Below are positions 34,701 to 42,562 of a stretch of DNA of 64,000 nucleotides, one piece after another. The position numbers were made by a program, and so were the translations under genes. Under the pieces are notes generated by a model. It searched no databases and was not told the DNA's origin. It was given only the letters and a program-made list of their open reading frames with translations. How positions within the stretch are numbered: position 1 is the stretch's first letter; each line of letters begins with the position of its first letter. Source of the stretch: Bacteroidales bacterium UBA5382 (GTDB taxonomy: Bacteria; Bacteroidota; Bacteroidia; Bacteroidales; Dysgonomonadaceae); contig DHOU01000003.1 of the NCBI GenBank assembly GCA_002409745.1, forward strand, positions 1-64,000, in the 5' to 3' direction.

Positions 34701-36262
34701 GAATAGATGTTCTTCATCATTAAATCCCAAGTGTATGAAACGGGCGAAAGCGAGACGGGTTTCAGCAGCTTCAAAAACAGCGCCCCGCTTTGTGAAGCGC
34801 CCGTGCCCGCCGAACCGTCGGTAATATCGCTCGAGAATTCGCCGACCTGATAGGCCTGCCCGTTATAGGTGAATTCGAACGCCACGGCAAGCACTTCATC
34901 CGCCTGCAAGGCGCTACGGAGCGAAAGATAACCTAATTGCGGCTGATAGGTGTATTCGGATGGACTAAGCAGGCGCGCATTCTCGATCTTTTCATAATCT
35001 TGTCCTTGCACGATGGCGCCCGGAAAAACAGTGTTTGCCCGGCGGATATCGCGTACGGCGGAGTAGGTGGAAATAAGTTGGGCATAGAGGTTGTTGGCAT
35101 CGTTGTAGGTAACGCCGGCGGAACCCTGCGCCGACCACATGGGGTTGTGGATGATGTCGTGTTCGCCCAAGTCGGCAAACGCAATGATATTCCGGGCTTG
35201 TTCGAAGTTCGATGTTTTATTGGTCACCCAAACTTCCATTTTGGTAATCGACACGGACGAACTGACGTAGGGTAATTTGCTCATTGCCCGGTCGAAGGCT
35301 TCGCGAAAATAATATCCGAGGAAAAAATGGCGGTTCTCGTCATATTCATCCGCGCGTAACTCAAATGGCGTCGTTTGAATGTTTCCGTTTGAATGAACGC
35401 GGCTTGACTCCGATTCTTGTTGTGAAAAGATCGTATTGACATGCAGTTTGCCGAATTGGAGGTCTGTTTTAATCCCGAAGAGCGCCGCACCGCCGTTAAT
35501 CAGCGAATTGGAGGTTGTCATACTCACATTGCCGGCCTCTATATTTTTAATAATTTCGTCTTCGTCTCCCTGATAAGCCAGTTTAATGCGTTTGGAATCG
35601 AAGTCGAAGCTCGCATCGGTATTATAATTCAACCCGAAATTGATCTTCTCTCCCAGTTTGGCATTGACATTCAATTGAATGTCTTGGTCGAAATTAAACG
35701 TATTCCGCTTCCGTGCGCGTTCCGGCAGGGTAGGGTTGTTCGTCACCGAACGCTTTAATCCGGAGGAAACTTCCACCGACCCTTGCGTCGTGATTTGCAG
35801 TCCGCCCCGACCGAAGATATCTTCCAACACGCCGGTGTTCAGGCGCATGTTGGAAAGCGAAAACGGCTGCTTTTGTTCCCGGGCCGAAGAGTCGGCGGTA
35901 AACGCGTTCAACGTCCTGAAATACGACGTTTGTGTTTGGGAAGCCCGGTACTTCATGTATTCTTGGGGCGTCATATAAAAAGGTTTACCGATAACGGTTT
36001 CGCCGATCTTGTTCTGAAAAATATAGCGGTCGGTTTTTGCGTCGTAAACGATTTCGGTGCGGATATTCGAGGGAGTCCGGAGGTCTACGGGCGATTGTTT
36101 ATCGAGATCGGAACGCTGTTGAAGAAGCGTTTTTTGCACCGGATAGCGGTTTTGCAAGCTGTCTGCGACCCTTTCCGGTTCCGTCGTTTGGGCATATACC
36201 GATCCCTTCCCGCTGCATACGAGCAGAAAAAGCAGAAAGAGTATGTTTTTTTTCAAATGCAC
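28745..36262 (-). CDS. sprA: SprA (Sov) outer-membrane translocon of the type IX secretion system
   Basis: 2505 residues, the giant size typical of SprA. It starts at GTG 36262 or, two codons later, TTG 36256 (MKKN); no ATG is available. A signal peptide (ILFLLFLLVCSGKGSVYAQ) precedes a beta-barrel protein with repeated motifs known from SprA: YMTPQEYMKYRASQ, FGLNYNTDASFDFDSKRIKL, GEWVNELRLSEFDEDGGWAA-like segments and many long strands. SprA forms the single very large barrel through which T9SS cargo with C-terminal signals crosses the outer membrane. It lies 144 nt downstream of ruvA on the same strand, an order seen in other Bacteroidota. Confidence 0.95.
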   Translation of the reverse strand: MHLKKNILFLLFLLVCSGKGSVYAQTTEPERVADSLQNRYPVQKTLLQQRSDLDKQSPVDLRTPSNIRTEIVYDAKTDRYIFQNKIGETVIGKPFYMTPQEYMKYRASQTQTSYFRTLNAFTADSSAREQKQPFSLSNMRLNTGVLEDIFGRGGLQITTQGSVEVSSGLKRSVTNNPTLPERARKRNTFNFDQDIQLNVNAKLGEKINFGLNYNTDASFDFDSKRIKLAYQGDEDEIIKNIEAGNVSMTTSNSLINGGAALFGIKTDLQFGKLHVNTIFSQQESESSRVHSNGNIQTTPFELRADEYDENRHFFLGYYFREAFDRAMSKLPYVSSSVSITKMEVWVTNKTSNFEQARNIIAFADLGEHDIIHNPMWSAQGSAGVTYNDANNLYAQLISTYSAVRDIRRANTVFPGAIVQGQDYEKIENARLLSPSEYTYQPQLGYLSLRSALQADEVLAVAFEFTYNGQAYQVGEFSSDITDGSAGTGASQSGALFLKLLKPVSLSPVSYTWDLMMKNIYSVGYNAYNLQSAGFKMNITYQSDTTGVYLNYIPEGNIRNELLLRVMNLDRLNSKNDPYPDGIFDFLDGYTVSAQNGRIIFPVVEPFGSHLRRKIADDALADKYVYQELYDSTLTVARQLSEKNKFRISGEYRGTSGSGISLNATNVTPGSVRVTAAGVTLTEGSDYTVDYMTGTVNILNQSLLDAGTPISVSLENQSLASMQRKTMMGINLLYDYSKNLSIGGTLMHFYEKPLTTKTVLGDESVKNTLWGLNASYKKESYLLTNLLDLLPFVNATAPSHISANAEFAHMIPGHYRNKYTGGYSYLDDFETSTSGIDLRSPYAWTLAATPYNNTSTGLFPEAALSNNIEYTKNRALMSWFYIDGLFTQRNSSRTPAHIKNDDEQLSNHLVREVYEREIYPNKDPIYGQASTIPVLNISYYPNERGPYNLDTEVDSDGHLLNAYRRWGGITRKIDTRDFEAANIEYIEFWLMDPFVNDTLQTAQGGDLYFNLGEISEDVLKDGRKFFENGLPVDGDTAAIGYSVWGKYPERQSTVYAFDQSQGMNSRRIQDVGLNGLNTEEEKTYPTYASYLETYRSRLSGDAIARLQEDAHSPLNDPAGDNFRHYRGPEQDRQQLSILERYKYFNGTEGNSLAPEEDAGYSTASRTTPDVEDIDNDNTMNESESYYQYKVKLRPGEMAVGSNFIVDKRSVSVALRNGQSSTVNWYQFKVPIKEYETRVGNIRGFNNIRFMRMFLTGFEDPVFLRFATLELVRSEWRTYTQDLASGGAVSGTGSLELSTVNIEENGDRTPVNYVLPPGVTRITDPSQPQLRQENEQSISLKIRDLDAGDSRAVYKSALYDLRRYKRLQLFVHAEELEEDPETLEDGELTVFLRLGSDYRNNYYEYEIPLDITPEGRYNGNVTADREKVWMPGNLFDFPLKALTNLKLERNTQKNLGNGVTYLTPYTVQDPDKPDNTMTIVGNPSLAEVKVMMIGVRNRTDKNKSGEVWVNELRLSEFDEDGGWAAQGNVNLSLSDIGAVNISGRKETAGFGALDQSLLERRNDDYASIDFALNLELGRFFPEKAKVTAPFYYSYSSQTNTPKYDPLNQDILLSESFNGTNSRSEKDSIINFAMTRTTTKSLSLSNVKVDIKSKTPMPYDPANFSFGYSYKENKHQDPETEYATTQDFRLQASYAYTPFVKPWEPFKHLESKSGWLKLIKSLNLNYLPNTLQASSYIVRNYSETQLRDLNAYLAGMTETQTQYLSFSQNFEWNRNFSITWDLTRNLKTSFRSGTIAEIEEPYLQVNKKINRNDYEIWKDSVTQSIQNLGKPLSHEQTADVTYTLPFAQIPILDWIHSSAAYNSRYRWERGAYIEDVTIGNYLQNELSLTLNNRFNLVSFYNKIPFLQQTNRYFDGDAGTPKALDAAPEPEERTATQTVRLQTDSNTIVTHNLNSKNLRVTARRNGKQYVLRHKKLDNNRIALLNRDTVDVEVVVRTITLPPREPAGFDIARYAARGLMMLRSLNVNIAYKTRTDLPGFNPMIGDFFGQSNSAGTMIPGLGFAFGLEGGGQYIEKALRNDWLVINPENISPAVYNVTTNVRMDAVIEPFRGLKIDLNALYEDNRRTEFQYMVEGQPQLRGGSFAMTTVSLASAFKGSSTANNYRSATFDAFLSNKDIISARWRNRYTGNTYPNAGFIAQTGLGGQSFDPSVADINPNSADVLIPAFLAAYTGKNPNNVGLTAFPDITSLLPNWNISFNPLSTFLPLRDLFQSLVFTHKYISQYRVGAYTSFLSRVSSADGSGLGYVRDVLTGLPVPSSPYDISSVNLIESFSPLIEARGVFNNNLSLNLRWNKTRTVNLNIASYQIVETSDNDWVFGLGYRIPDFNRVLGINLRENNRRRTPRRRRTDTEASNTASNTASTFSNDLNIRFDVSHKTTHALIRKIEDGFSQATSGLRTTTIQFSADYDLSRALTLRAFFDKAINTPLISSTSYPTSETDAGLSLRFNLNQ

Positions 36263-36299
36263 GAATCGTTAGTCTACGGCTTCCGGTCGCCAGTCTACG

Positions 36300-36405
36300 G
36301 TCTAAAAGTCTAAAGTCGAATATCTCAAGTCTAAGGTCGTCAGTCATTACCTCATCCCTCATACTTCATACTTCATACCTCATACTTCATACCTCACATC
36401 CCCGG
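36300..36405. repeat. Low-complexity TCATAC-type repeats upstream of sprA
   Basis: Short imperfect direct repeats (AAGTCTAAAGTC, then CTTCATACCTCATA repeated several times) fill the ruvA-sprA gap. They resemble the other TTCAT-rich spacers at 38.4 kb and 42.5 kb. Confidence 0.6.
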
Positions 36406-36406
36406 T

Positions 36407-36997
36407 TTACAATCGCTTCAAAGCGTCTTTGATGATGGCTTCGACCGGCAAAGAAGGAGCCGTTTTCACAATCTTGGCCACCACTTTTTGCGAAGCTTGT
36501 TGCGAGAAACCCAACATAACCAAAGCCGATACGGCTTCACGTCCTGTTTCCGGTAGCGAAGCATGCGTCGGCAATTGAAGGGCGCCGGCTTCATCCGTCA
36601 ATTTGATCTTGTCTTTTAAATCCAAAATAATGCGTTGGGCGGTTTTAGCTCCTATTCCTTTAACGGATTGCACCACCGCCACATTTTCGGTACCGATGGC
36701 CGCTTCCAGTTCCTTGGCGCTCATAGAGGAGAGAATCATGCGCGCCGTACTCGGCCCTACGCCCGATACGCTGATGAGTTGCAGAAATAATGCCCGCTCA
36801 TGGATATCGGAAAATCCGAAAAGCACATGCGCGTCTTCGCGAATGGATTCGTACACATATATTTTTGCCGCAGTCGCGCCGTTTAAAGCGCTGTAGGTGT
36901 TTAGCGAGATGGACGCGATATACCCCACGCCGGCACATTCTACCGTAATGGAAGCGGGCGTTAACTCTGCAATTTCGCCTTTAATATAATCGATCAT
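36407..36997 (-). CDS. ruvA: Holliday junction DNA helicase subunit RuvA
   Basis: 196 residues, standard length. The N-terminal OB fold (MIDYIKGEI, VECAGVGYIASIS) is followed by the two helix-hairpin-helix segments LQLISVSGVGPSTARMILSS and VQSVKGIGAKTAQRIILDL, an acidic linker, and the C-terminal domain III (VSALVMLGFSQQASQKVV) that contacts RuvB. A tetramer binds the Holliday junction and directs RuvB branch migration. ruvB is not in the window. It lies upstream of sprA. Confidence 0.97.
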   Translation of the reverse strand: MIDYIKGEIAELTPASITVECAGVGYIASISLNTYSALNGATAAKIYVYESIREDAHVLFGFSDIHERALFLQLISVSGVGPSTARMILSSMSAKELEAAIGTENVAVVQSVKGIGAKTAQRIILDLKDKIKLTDEAGALQLPTHASLPETGREAVSALVMLGFSQQASQKVVAKIVKTAPSLPVEAIIKDALKRL

Positions 36998-37080
36998 ATT
37001 CTAAAAAATAATACTATTTACTGGTCTCGTAGTTATAACGCAGAATTTGCCAAAAACGTATATCGAATGCGGATACTTTG

Positions 37081-38295
37081 CTACATCGGATGTCCTTTTG
37101 CCAATCCGCCTTCACCCGTTTCTTTATAAAGGGAAGGAATATCGTGTCCGGTTTCTTTCATCACATTAACCACCCGGTCGAACGATACGCGATGCGTGCC
37201 GTCGGTAAAAGAAGAATATAAGTTGGCATCGAGGGCGCGTGCGGCAGCATAGGCATTTCGCTCGATACAGGGTATTTGTACCAATCCGCATACCGGATCA
37301 CACGTCATGCCCAAGTGATGTTCAAGCCCCATTTCGGCCGCATATTCTATCTGGGCCGGACTGCCTCCGAACAATTGGCTGGCGGCTGCGGCAGCCATCG
37401 CACAAGCCACACCTACCTCTCCCTGGCAACCGACTTCCGCACCCGATATGGAAGCATTCTTCTTCACCGTGTTTCCGAATAAGCCGGCGGTGGCTAAGGC
37501 GCGCAAGATACGTTTTTTGCTGAAGCTCCGTATATCTTCCAAATGGTATAGTACGCTGGGAACAACTCCGCAAGAACCGCAAGTGGGAGCCGTAACAATT
37601 TTGCCGCCTGCCGCATTTTCTTCCGAAACGGCCAAGGCATAGGAAAAGACCAATCCCCGCGATTGCAACGACGCTTTGTACCCTTTCGCGCGTATGTAAT
37701 AACTGGCGGCCTTTCGTTGTAATTTAAGGGGTCCCGGTAGGATGCCTTCATTCTCCAATCCACGTTGAACAGCCTCTTGCATCACCGTCCATACTTCTTC
37801 CAGATAATCCCAGATATCCGAACTTTCGTATTCTTCCACATACTCCCAATAGGTTTTGCCCCTTTGTTCGCACCAATTCAGAATGTCGGTGATATTGCCT
37901 TTCGGATAGATCTTTTGGCCTTCAGCGCCTGAAAGCGATATGATTTTCTTTCCATCCGACAACGTTCCCCCTCCTACGCTATATACCGTCCACGAATCGG
38001 AGACTTTGCCTTTGGTGTCGTAGGCTTCGAATTTGAGGGCATTCGGATGATACGGCAGGAACTTTTTCGGTTGCCATTCTATTTTGGTGCGGGCTGCCGG
38101 TTCGAGCACGTCCAAAATAGCGACATCCGTAAGATGCCCTTTTCCGGTAGCGGCAAGGCTCCCGAAAAGCGTAACGTGATATTTCGTTGCATCTGGAGTA
38201 CGACTCCGGAATAATTCGGCAGCCCTTTTCGGGCCCATTGTGTGGCTGCTCGAAGGCCCGTTGCCTATGCGATAAATTTCTTTGATTGATTCCAT
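37081..38295 (-). CDS. sdaA: L-serine ammonia-lyase, iron-sulfur-dependent, single chain
   Basis: 404 residues. The beta-domain (MESIKEIYRIGNGPSSSHTM, GPKRAAELF) is fused to the catalytic alpha-domain. Cys residues that fit the 4Fe-4S site are in APTCGSCGVVPS and MTCDPVCGLVQIPC; GCQGEVGVACAMAAAA is also conserved. It deaminates L-serine to pyruvate and ammonia. The length and single-chain order match the one-polypeptide SdaA of Bacteroidota. It has its own promoter (38333-38363) and is followed by an 80-bp gap to ruvA. Confidence 0.95.
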   Translation of the reverse strand: MESIKEIYRIGNGPSSSHTMGPKRAAELFRSRTPDATKYHVTLFGSLAATGKGHLTDVAILDVLEPAARTKIEWQPKKFLPYHPNALKFEAYDTKGKVSDSWTVYSVGGGTLSDGKKIISLSGAEGQKIYPKGNITDILNWCEQRGKTYWEYVEEYESSDIWDYLEEVWTVMQEAVQRGLENEGILPGPLKLQRKAASYYIRAKGYKASLQSRGLVFSYALAVSEENAAGGKIVTAPTCGSCGVVPSVLYHLEDIRSFSKKRILRALATAGLFGNTVKKNASISGAEVGCQGEVGVACAMAAAAASQLFGGSPAQIEYAAEMGLEHHLGMTCDPVCGLVQIPCIERNAYAAARALDANLYSSFTDGTHRVSFDRVVNVMKETGHDIPSLYKETGEGGLAKGHPM

Positions 38296-38332
38296 ATTGA
38301 AGTGCTAAGACGTATGATTGTTATTGGTTTCA

Positions 38333-38363
38333 CAAAGATAACCCTTAAATCGATAATGGACAA
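38333..38363 (-). promoter_or_regulatory. Promoter of sdaA
   Basis: Minus strand TTG (38363-38361), 20-bp spacer, TATCTTTG (38340-38333), a full match to the Bacteroidota -33/-7 consensus. It ends 37 nt before the sdaA ATG. Confidence 0.6.
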
Positions 38364-38370
38364 TGGAATT

Positions 38371-38525
38371 CATCATTCATCGTTCATCATTCATCGTTCA
38401 TCATTCATCGTTCATCATTCATCGTTCATCATTCATCGTTCATCATTCATCGTTTATAGTTCATCGTTCATCATTCATCGTTTATAGTTCATCGTTCATC
38501 GTTCATAATTTATAGTTTATAGTTT
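38371..38525. repeat. Tandem 14-bp TTCATCATTCATCG repeats
   Basis: At least five near-perfect copies of TTCATCATTCATCG run from about 38371 to 38450, followed by variants (GTTTATAGTTCATC). They fill the divergent gap between sdaA and the thioesterase gene, next to both promoters. Such a microsatellite is prone to copy-number change. Confidence 0.85.
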
Positions 38526-38538
38526 TACATTATTTCCG

Positions 38539-38546
38539 TATTTTTG
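38539..38546 (+). promoter_or_regulatory. Candidate -7 box of the acyl-ACP thioesterase gene
   Basis: TATTTTTG matches TAnnTTTG 17 nt upstream of the ATG at 38564. The -33 region falls inside the end of the repeat tract (GTTTAT), so repeat copy number could change promoter strength. Confidence 0.45.
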
Positions 38547-38563
38547 CACTCAAATTTGCATAA

Positions 38564-39298
38564 ATGAAAACGACAGGAACTTATTCTTATCATATTGGCG
38601 CACAAGATATCGATTTTAGAAAGCAGGTATCATTGCCGTCTCTGACAACTATTATTCTGACCACGGCGGGACGAAATGCCGATGAAAATGGTTTCGGACT
38701 GCTTCATCTGTTGGAGCAAAACTACACTTGGGTATTATTGCGATTGACTGTGGAAATGAAGCGGATTCCCCATGAGAATGACGAGATTTCGGTGGAGACA
38801 TGGATCGACTCGGTCGGCACGGCTTTTACAAACCGTAACTTCGTCTTTACCGATCAATCGGGCGAGATCATCGGTTACGCTGCTTCTTCATGGGCGATCA
38901 TTCATATGGAAACGCGCCAAAGCGTGCTGCTCGATACGTTGACGGGACTTTCCGATTTCATTGTTCCCAAATCGATTCCTATCGCCACGCCGGCACGTAT
39001 TCCCAATGTCAAAGGCGATGTCGCCAACACGTTCCGAGTACAATACAGTGATTTGGACATTAACAGGCACGCTAACAGTTTGCACTATATCGAATGGATA
39101 TCGGATTGTTTTTCATTAGACTTTTATCTTTCCCATACCTTGAAACATTTTGAGATTAACTTCCTCCGCGAACTTACCTTCGGAGACGAGGGGGAAGTGC
39201 ATTGCCAGATGAAGGAAGACGGCGATTATTATTTCCAACTGGTAGCGCAACGGCAAGGGATTGCCTGCCGTGCGCGTTTGTTGTTCGAGCCGCAATAA
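38564..39298 (+). CDS. Acyl-ACP thioesterase (double hot-dog)
   Basis: 244 residues with two hot-dog halves. The N-terminal half includes LLEQNYTWVLLRLTVEMKRI and ETWIDSVGTAFTNRNFVFTD. The C-terminal half includes FRVQYSDLDINRHANSLHYIEW, the catalytic DxNxHxN/Y signature region of the FatA/acyl-ACP TE family. It hydrolyses acyl-ACP to free fatty acids in the cytoplasm and terminates chain elongation. The stop codon abuts the stop of the convergent kinase-like gene with no spacer. Confidence 0.9.
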   Translation: MKTTGTYSYHIGAQDIDFRKQVSLPSLTTIILTTAGRNADENGFGLLHLLEQNYTWVLLRLTVEMKRIPHENDEISVETWIDSVGTAFTNRNFVFTDQSGEIIGYAASSWAIIHMETRQSVLLDTLTGLSDFIVPKSIPIATPARIPNVKGDVANTFRVQYSDLDINRHANSLHYIEWISDCFSLDFYLSHTLKHFEINFLRELTFGDEGEVHCQMKEDGDYYFQLVAQRQGIACRARLLFEPQ

Positions 39299-40159
39299 TC
39301 AAAGGCTTCCCGTAGAACTTTCGGGAGTGCTGTGATGACGCGACTTAAAGCCTAAAAGATGCCGTAATTTTTTGACCTTTTGTTTGAAGCGGTAAAACAG
39401 GGCCAACGCATCGCGGTAAAACAACATCTTTGAGACCGTTCCGATGTCGCTCGTTTGCGAGGCTTCGGCATAGGCGGCTCCTACAATGGCATATCTATCC
39501 GCCGGAAGAATCATGCGCCGCATGCTTTTCATCGATTTCCGTCGGGAGTATTTGCCGAAATGCATCCGGTTATTGTCAATGAGACAAAAATCATAATCGG
39601 GTGCAGAATTCATGACAAGGATATTTCCCATGTTGTAATCGTTGTGATAGACTCCACATAAATGAAGCCGGTAGGTGAAACGGCCCAATGCCCTGAATAG
39701 CGCTTCCGATTCGGTTATCGGTCGAGCGATAAAATCCGATAACGGCGGATAGTTTACATACAAACAGATAAAATAGCTCTTTTGTAAAATACGATGTTTG
39801 AAACAATCGATAAAAGCTACCGGCATCGGCGTTTCTATACCGCGGTTTGTTAAGGCAAAAGCATGTTCATACGCTCTTTGCGCTTTTGACTTTCTTAGGG
39901 TGCCATACAACAGGCGGTTGACGTCGGTCAGGCGGTTATACGATTTGATGCTAAGACGGATGCCGTCGATTTCCACCACGCTGACATCGTTGCGCCCCGA
40001 GTAAATCGTTTTGCCCGGTAAGGATTTGCTGTCCGGCAAAGAGGCGACAAAATCCGATAATGCATCAAAAGAAGGGTTGATCGCTTTCTGTATCCGGAAT
40101 TTACTTTTGCCGTACTGTTTTTGAACGGATTCTTCTTTACTGTATAATTTCTTTTTCAT
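39299..40159 (-). CDS. InaA / Kdo-kinase-like lipopolysaccharide kinase
   Basis: 286 residues with a protein-kinase-like fold of the WaaP/InaA/KdkA type. VSVVEIDGIRLSIKSYNR is the beta-strand with the ATP-binding Lys, AQRAYEHAFALTNRGIETPM contains the helix-C Glu, and LHLCGVYHNDYNMGNILVM is the catalytic loop (H-x-D-x4-N), with CLIDNNRMHFG in the metal-binding position. It probably phosphorylates a core sugar of LPS, such as Kdo, at the inner leaflet. It ends exactly where the thioesterase gene ends on the other strand. No terminator fits between them. Confidence 0.82.
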   Translation of the reverse strand: MKKKLYSKEESVQKQYGKSKFRIQKAINPSFDALSDFVASLPDSKSLPGKTIYSGRNDVSVVEIDGIRLSIKSYNRLTDVNRLLYGTLRKSKAQRAYEHAFALTNRGIETPMPVAFIDCFKHRILQKSYFICLYVNYPPLSDFIARPITESEALFRALGRFTYRLHLCGVYHNDYNMGNILVMNSAPDYDFCLIDNNRMHFGKYSRRKSMKSMRRMILPADRYAIVGAAYAEASQTSDIGTVSKMLFYRDALALFYRFKQKVKKLRHLLGFKSRHHSTPESSTGSL

Positions 40160-40190
40160 TTGTAAAACACGTATTTTCTTGTTACCATTG

Positions 40191-41318
40191 TTATGTTCTC
40201 TTCTTATAACTGATGACAGCCCATAGATTCAGGATTATCCCGAAAATAAGTATAATGCCCGTGGACTGGGCGATGTCGGCAAACCGGCTTCCGTTTAGAT
40301 AAAGCAAACGCAGAACCTGTACAAAGTAAGTGAGCGGATTGCAGTAAGCGATAATCTGCGCCCAATAGGGCATACTCGATACAGGGGTGAACATTCCGCT
40401 AAGCAGATAGATGATCAGGATGAAAAACATAATGAGAAAACTGGCTTGCTGGGTCGTTTCGGAATAGTTAGACACCACAATGCCCAATCCGGAAATCGAT
40501 ACGATATACACAAAACTTACCAGATATACCAGCAGAATATTCCCTTGCGGAACCATACCGTAAATGCTCCATGTGCATATAATGGCGATGGTCTCCACAA
40601 TAATACCGATAATCCAATAGGGAATGAGTTTTGCCAGAATAAACGAGAATTTCTGTACCGGCGTCACATTGATTTGCTGTATGGTGCCTTGTTCTTTCTC
40701 CCCGACAATGTTGATGGCGGGTAAGATGCCGCAAATAAGCGTCAGCAGGATGACCATAAAAGCAGGAATCATATAATATTTATATTCCAGTCGTTCGTTA
40801 AACTTATACCGGCTCTGTATATGGATCACCGGCAGGGATGCTTGTGGAAACAAAGCGAGAGCGGCTACCTGTCCGGCGCGCAGTTCGCTCGAAAAATCAT
40901 TAACGACCTGCATAAGGTAATTATTGGCGAGCATGCCGCGAGTTCCGTCTACGGCATTGGCCGACAGCATGACCGATGACGAACGGGTTTTGATGAGGTC
41001 ACGGTCAAAAGCGGGCGGTATTTGCAGGATAATATCGCAATCGGCGGTTTCAATACCCCGGTAAGCGGTAGTGTAATCGGGTAGGGTGGCATTGATGCGG
41101 AAATACTTCGAAGCATCGATTTTTTGTATCAACCGCTGCGAATAGGTGCCTTGCGACTGGTCGACCACGTTGACGCGGATATCCTTCACTTCATAGTCGA
41201 TGGCCCAGGGGAAAATCCACATCGTCATGACGGGAAACAGCAATATCAGTCCCATGACCATTTTGCTCCGCAGAATCTGTTTGAATTCTTTTTCTATCAA
41301 AAACTTCAACGTCTTCAT
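40191..41318 (-). CDS. ABC-2 type transporter permease (last gene of export operon)
   Basis: 375 residues: an N-terminal membrane helix (MVMGLILLFPVMTMWIFPWA), a large periplasmic domain (about residues 45-180), then five or so C-terminal helices including MVILLTLICGILPAINIVG, the GEKEQGTIQQINVTP amphipathic coupling region and LIMFFILIIYLLSGMFTPVS. This is the YhhJ/YbhR-type layout of ABC-2 exporters working with HlyD and TolC. It overlaps the preceding permease gene by 4 nt. Together they form the membrane heterodimer. Confidence 0.9.
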   Translation of the reverse strand: MKTLKFLIEKEFKQILRSKMVMGLILLFPVMTMWIFPWAIDYEVKDIRVNVVDQSQGTYSQRLIQKIDASKYFRINATLPDYTTAYRGIETADCDIILQIPPAFDRDLIKTRSSSVMLSANAVDGTRGMLANNYLMQVVNDFSSELRAGQVAALALFPQASLPVIHIQSRYKFNERLEYKYYMIPAFMVILLTLICGILPAINIVGEKEQGTIQQINVTPVQKFSFILAKLIPYWIIGIIVETIAIICTWSIYGMVPQGNILLVYLVSFVYIVSISGLGIVVSNYSETTQQASFLIMFFILIIYLLSGMFTPVSSMPYWAQIIAYCNPLTYFVQVLRLLYLNGSRFADIAQSTGIILIFGIILNLWAVISYKKRT

Positions 41319-42421
41319 GCCAATCGTTTTTTAGTGTTCAGGATACTTAAGACTGCTAAGAATACGGTCATTCCTAATAGAATTCCGATTTCGGGCAACA
41401 CCGTCATGATTCCCTGTCCTTCTATCATGATCTTGCGTACAGCCGTGATGAACCATCGGGCCGGGACGAAATAAGAGCTCCATTGCAATACCAACGGCAT
41501 ATTGCCTATCGGGAAGATCATCCCCGAAAGGACAAGAGTCGGCATCATCAATCCGATGCCCGACACGAGTACGGCATCCAACTGCTTTTTTACCAGGGTG
41601 GAGATCAACAGTCCCAATGTAAGGGATAATAAGATGTAAAGGAGGCACACAAATAACAACAAGAGAAAATTTCCCCGAATAGGGACATTCAGCACGAAGA
41701 ACGACAGCAACAAAATAGACGCGACGTTGATGGCTGACAGTACAGTGTAAGGAATGGTTTTCGCCATCAGCACCGTGACCGGTTTTAAGGGCGATGCCAA
41801 CAGAACCTCCATGGTGCCCTGCTCCTGTTCGCGAACGATGGAAACCGACGTCATCATCGTACAGATAATCATTAGAATTAAACCCATGATTCCCGGCACG
41901 AACAAGTACGCCGATTCCATTTGGGGGTTGTACAGCATTCGCGTCTCGGTGTTTATGTGAAAAGGAATCGTTTGCAGTTGCATCATTTCCTGCTGATAGC
42001 CGGCCAGGATTCCCGTGACATAGTTGGTGGCAACCGTGCCGCGGTTCGGGTCGGAGGCATCGGCGATAAACTGAATCTGCGCCTCTCCCGAATGAACGAT
42101 ATTCCGATGAAATCCCGATTCATAAATTACCGCTAAATCAATCGCACCCTGGCGCATGAGGTTATTGACCTCTTCCTCGGAATGTACCTGTCCAACCACA
42201 TCGAAGTAAGGATTTGCTTCAATCCTGCGGGTTATTTGCGTGGTCGATTGGTCGGGCGACGGATCGAAAACGGCGGTGCGGATATGCGTCACCTCCATAT
42301 TCATAGCGAAACCGAACAGCAACATTTGCACGATCGGCATTCCCAATATGATGAGGAGCGTACGCTTATCGCGGAAGATATGATAAAACTCTTTTTGTAC
42401 AAACGCGTTAAATTGACTCAT
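41315..42421 (-). CDS. ABC-2 type transporter permease
   Basis: 368 residues with the same architecture as its partner: N-terminal helix (LLIILGMPIVQMLLFGFAM), periplasmic domain, then LFVPGIMGLILMIICTMMTS, the EQEQGTMEVLLASPLKP coupling segment and three further helices (LLLLLFVCLLYILLSLTLGL). YbhS/YhhJ-like. Overlap with the second permease (ATGA-type) shows coupling. A repeat-filled gap of about 140 bp separates it from the upstream ATPase gene. Confidence 0.9.
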   Translation of the reverse strand: MSQFNAFVQKEFYHIFRDKRTLLIILGMPIVQMLLFGFAMNMEVTHIRTAVFDPSPDQSTTQITRRIEANPYFDVVGQVHSEEEVNNLMRQGAIDLAVIYESGFHRNIVHSGEAQIQFIADASDPNRGTVATNYVTGILAGYQQEMMQLQTIPFHINTETRMLYNPQMESAYLFVPGIMGLILMIICTMMTSVSIVREQEQGTMEVLLASPLKPVTVLMAKTIPYTVLSAINVASILLLSFFVLNVPIRGNFLLLLFVCLLYILLSLTLGLLISTLVKKQLDAVLVSGIGLMMPTLVLSGMIFPIGNMPLVLQWSSYFVPARWFITAVRKIMIEGQGIMTVLPEIGILLGMTVFLAVLSILNTKKRLA

Positions 42422-42424
42422 ATT

Positions 42425-42560
42425 AATTCATAATTGACAATTCATAGTTCATAACCCATAGTTCATAACCCATAGTTCATAATTCATAGTTCATAGTTCA
42501 TAATTCATAGTTCATAATTCATAGTTCATAATTCTGCATTGTGCATTGTGCATTGTGCAT
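42425..42560. repeat. TTCATAATTCATAG-type low-complexity repeats inside the ABC operon
   Basis: Imperfect copies of TTCATAATTCATAG and TTCATAACCCATAG, then GTGCATTGTGCATT, fill the gap between an ATPase and a permease gene. Shorter pieces of the same kind occur at about 43300-43345 and 45160-45190, in the other gaps of the same operon. Confidence 0.7.
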
Positions 42561-42562
42561 TG

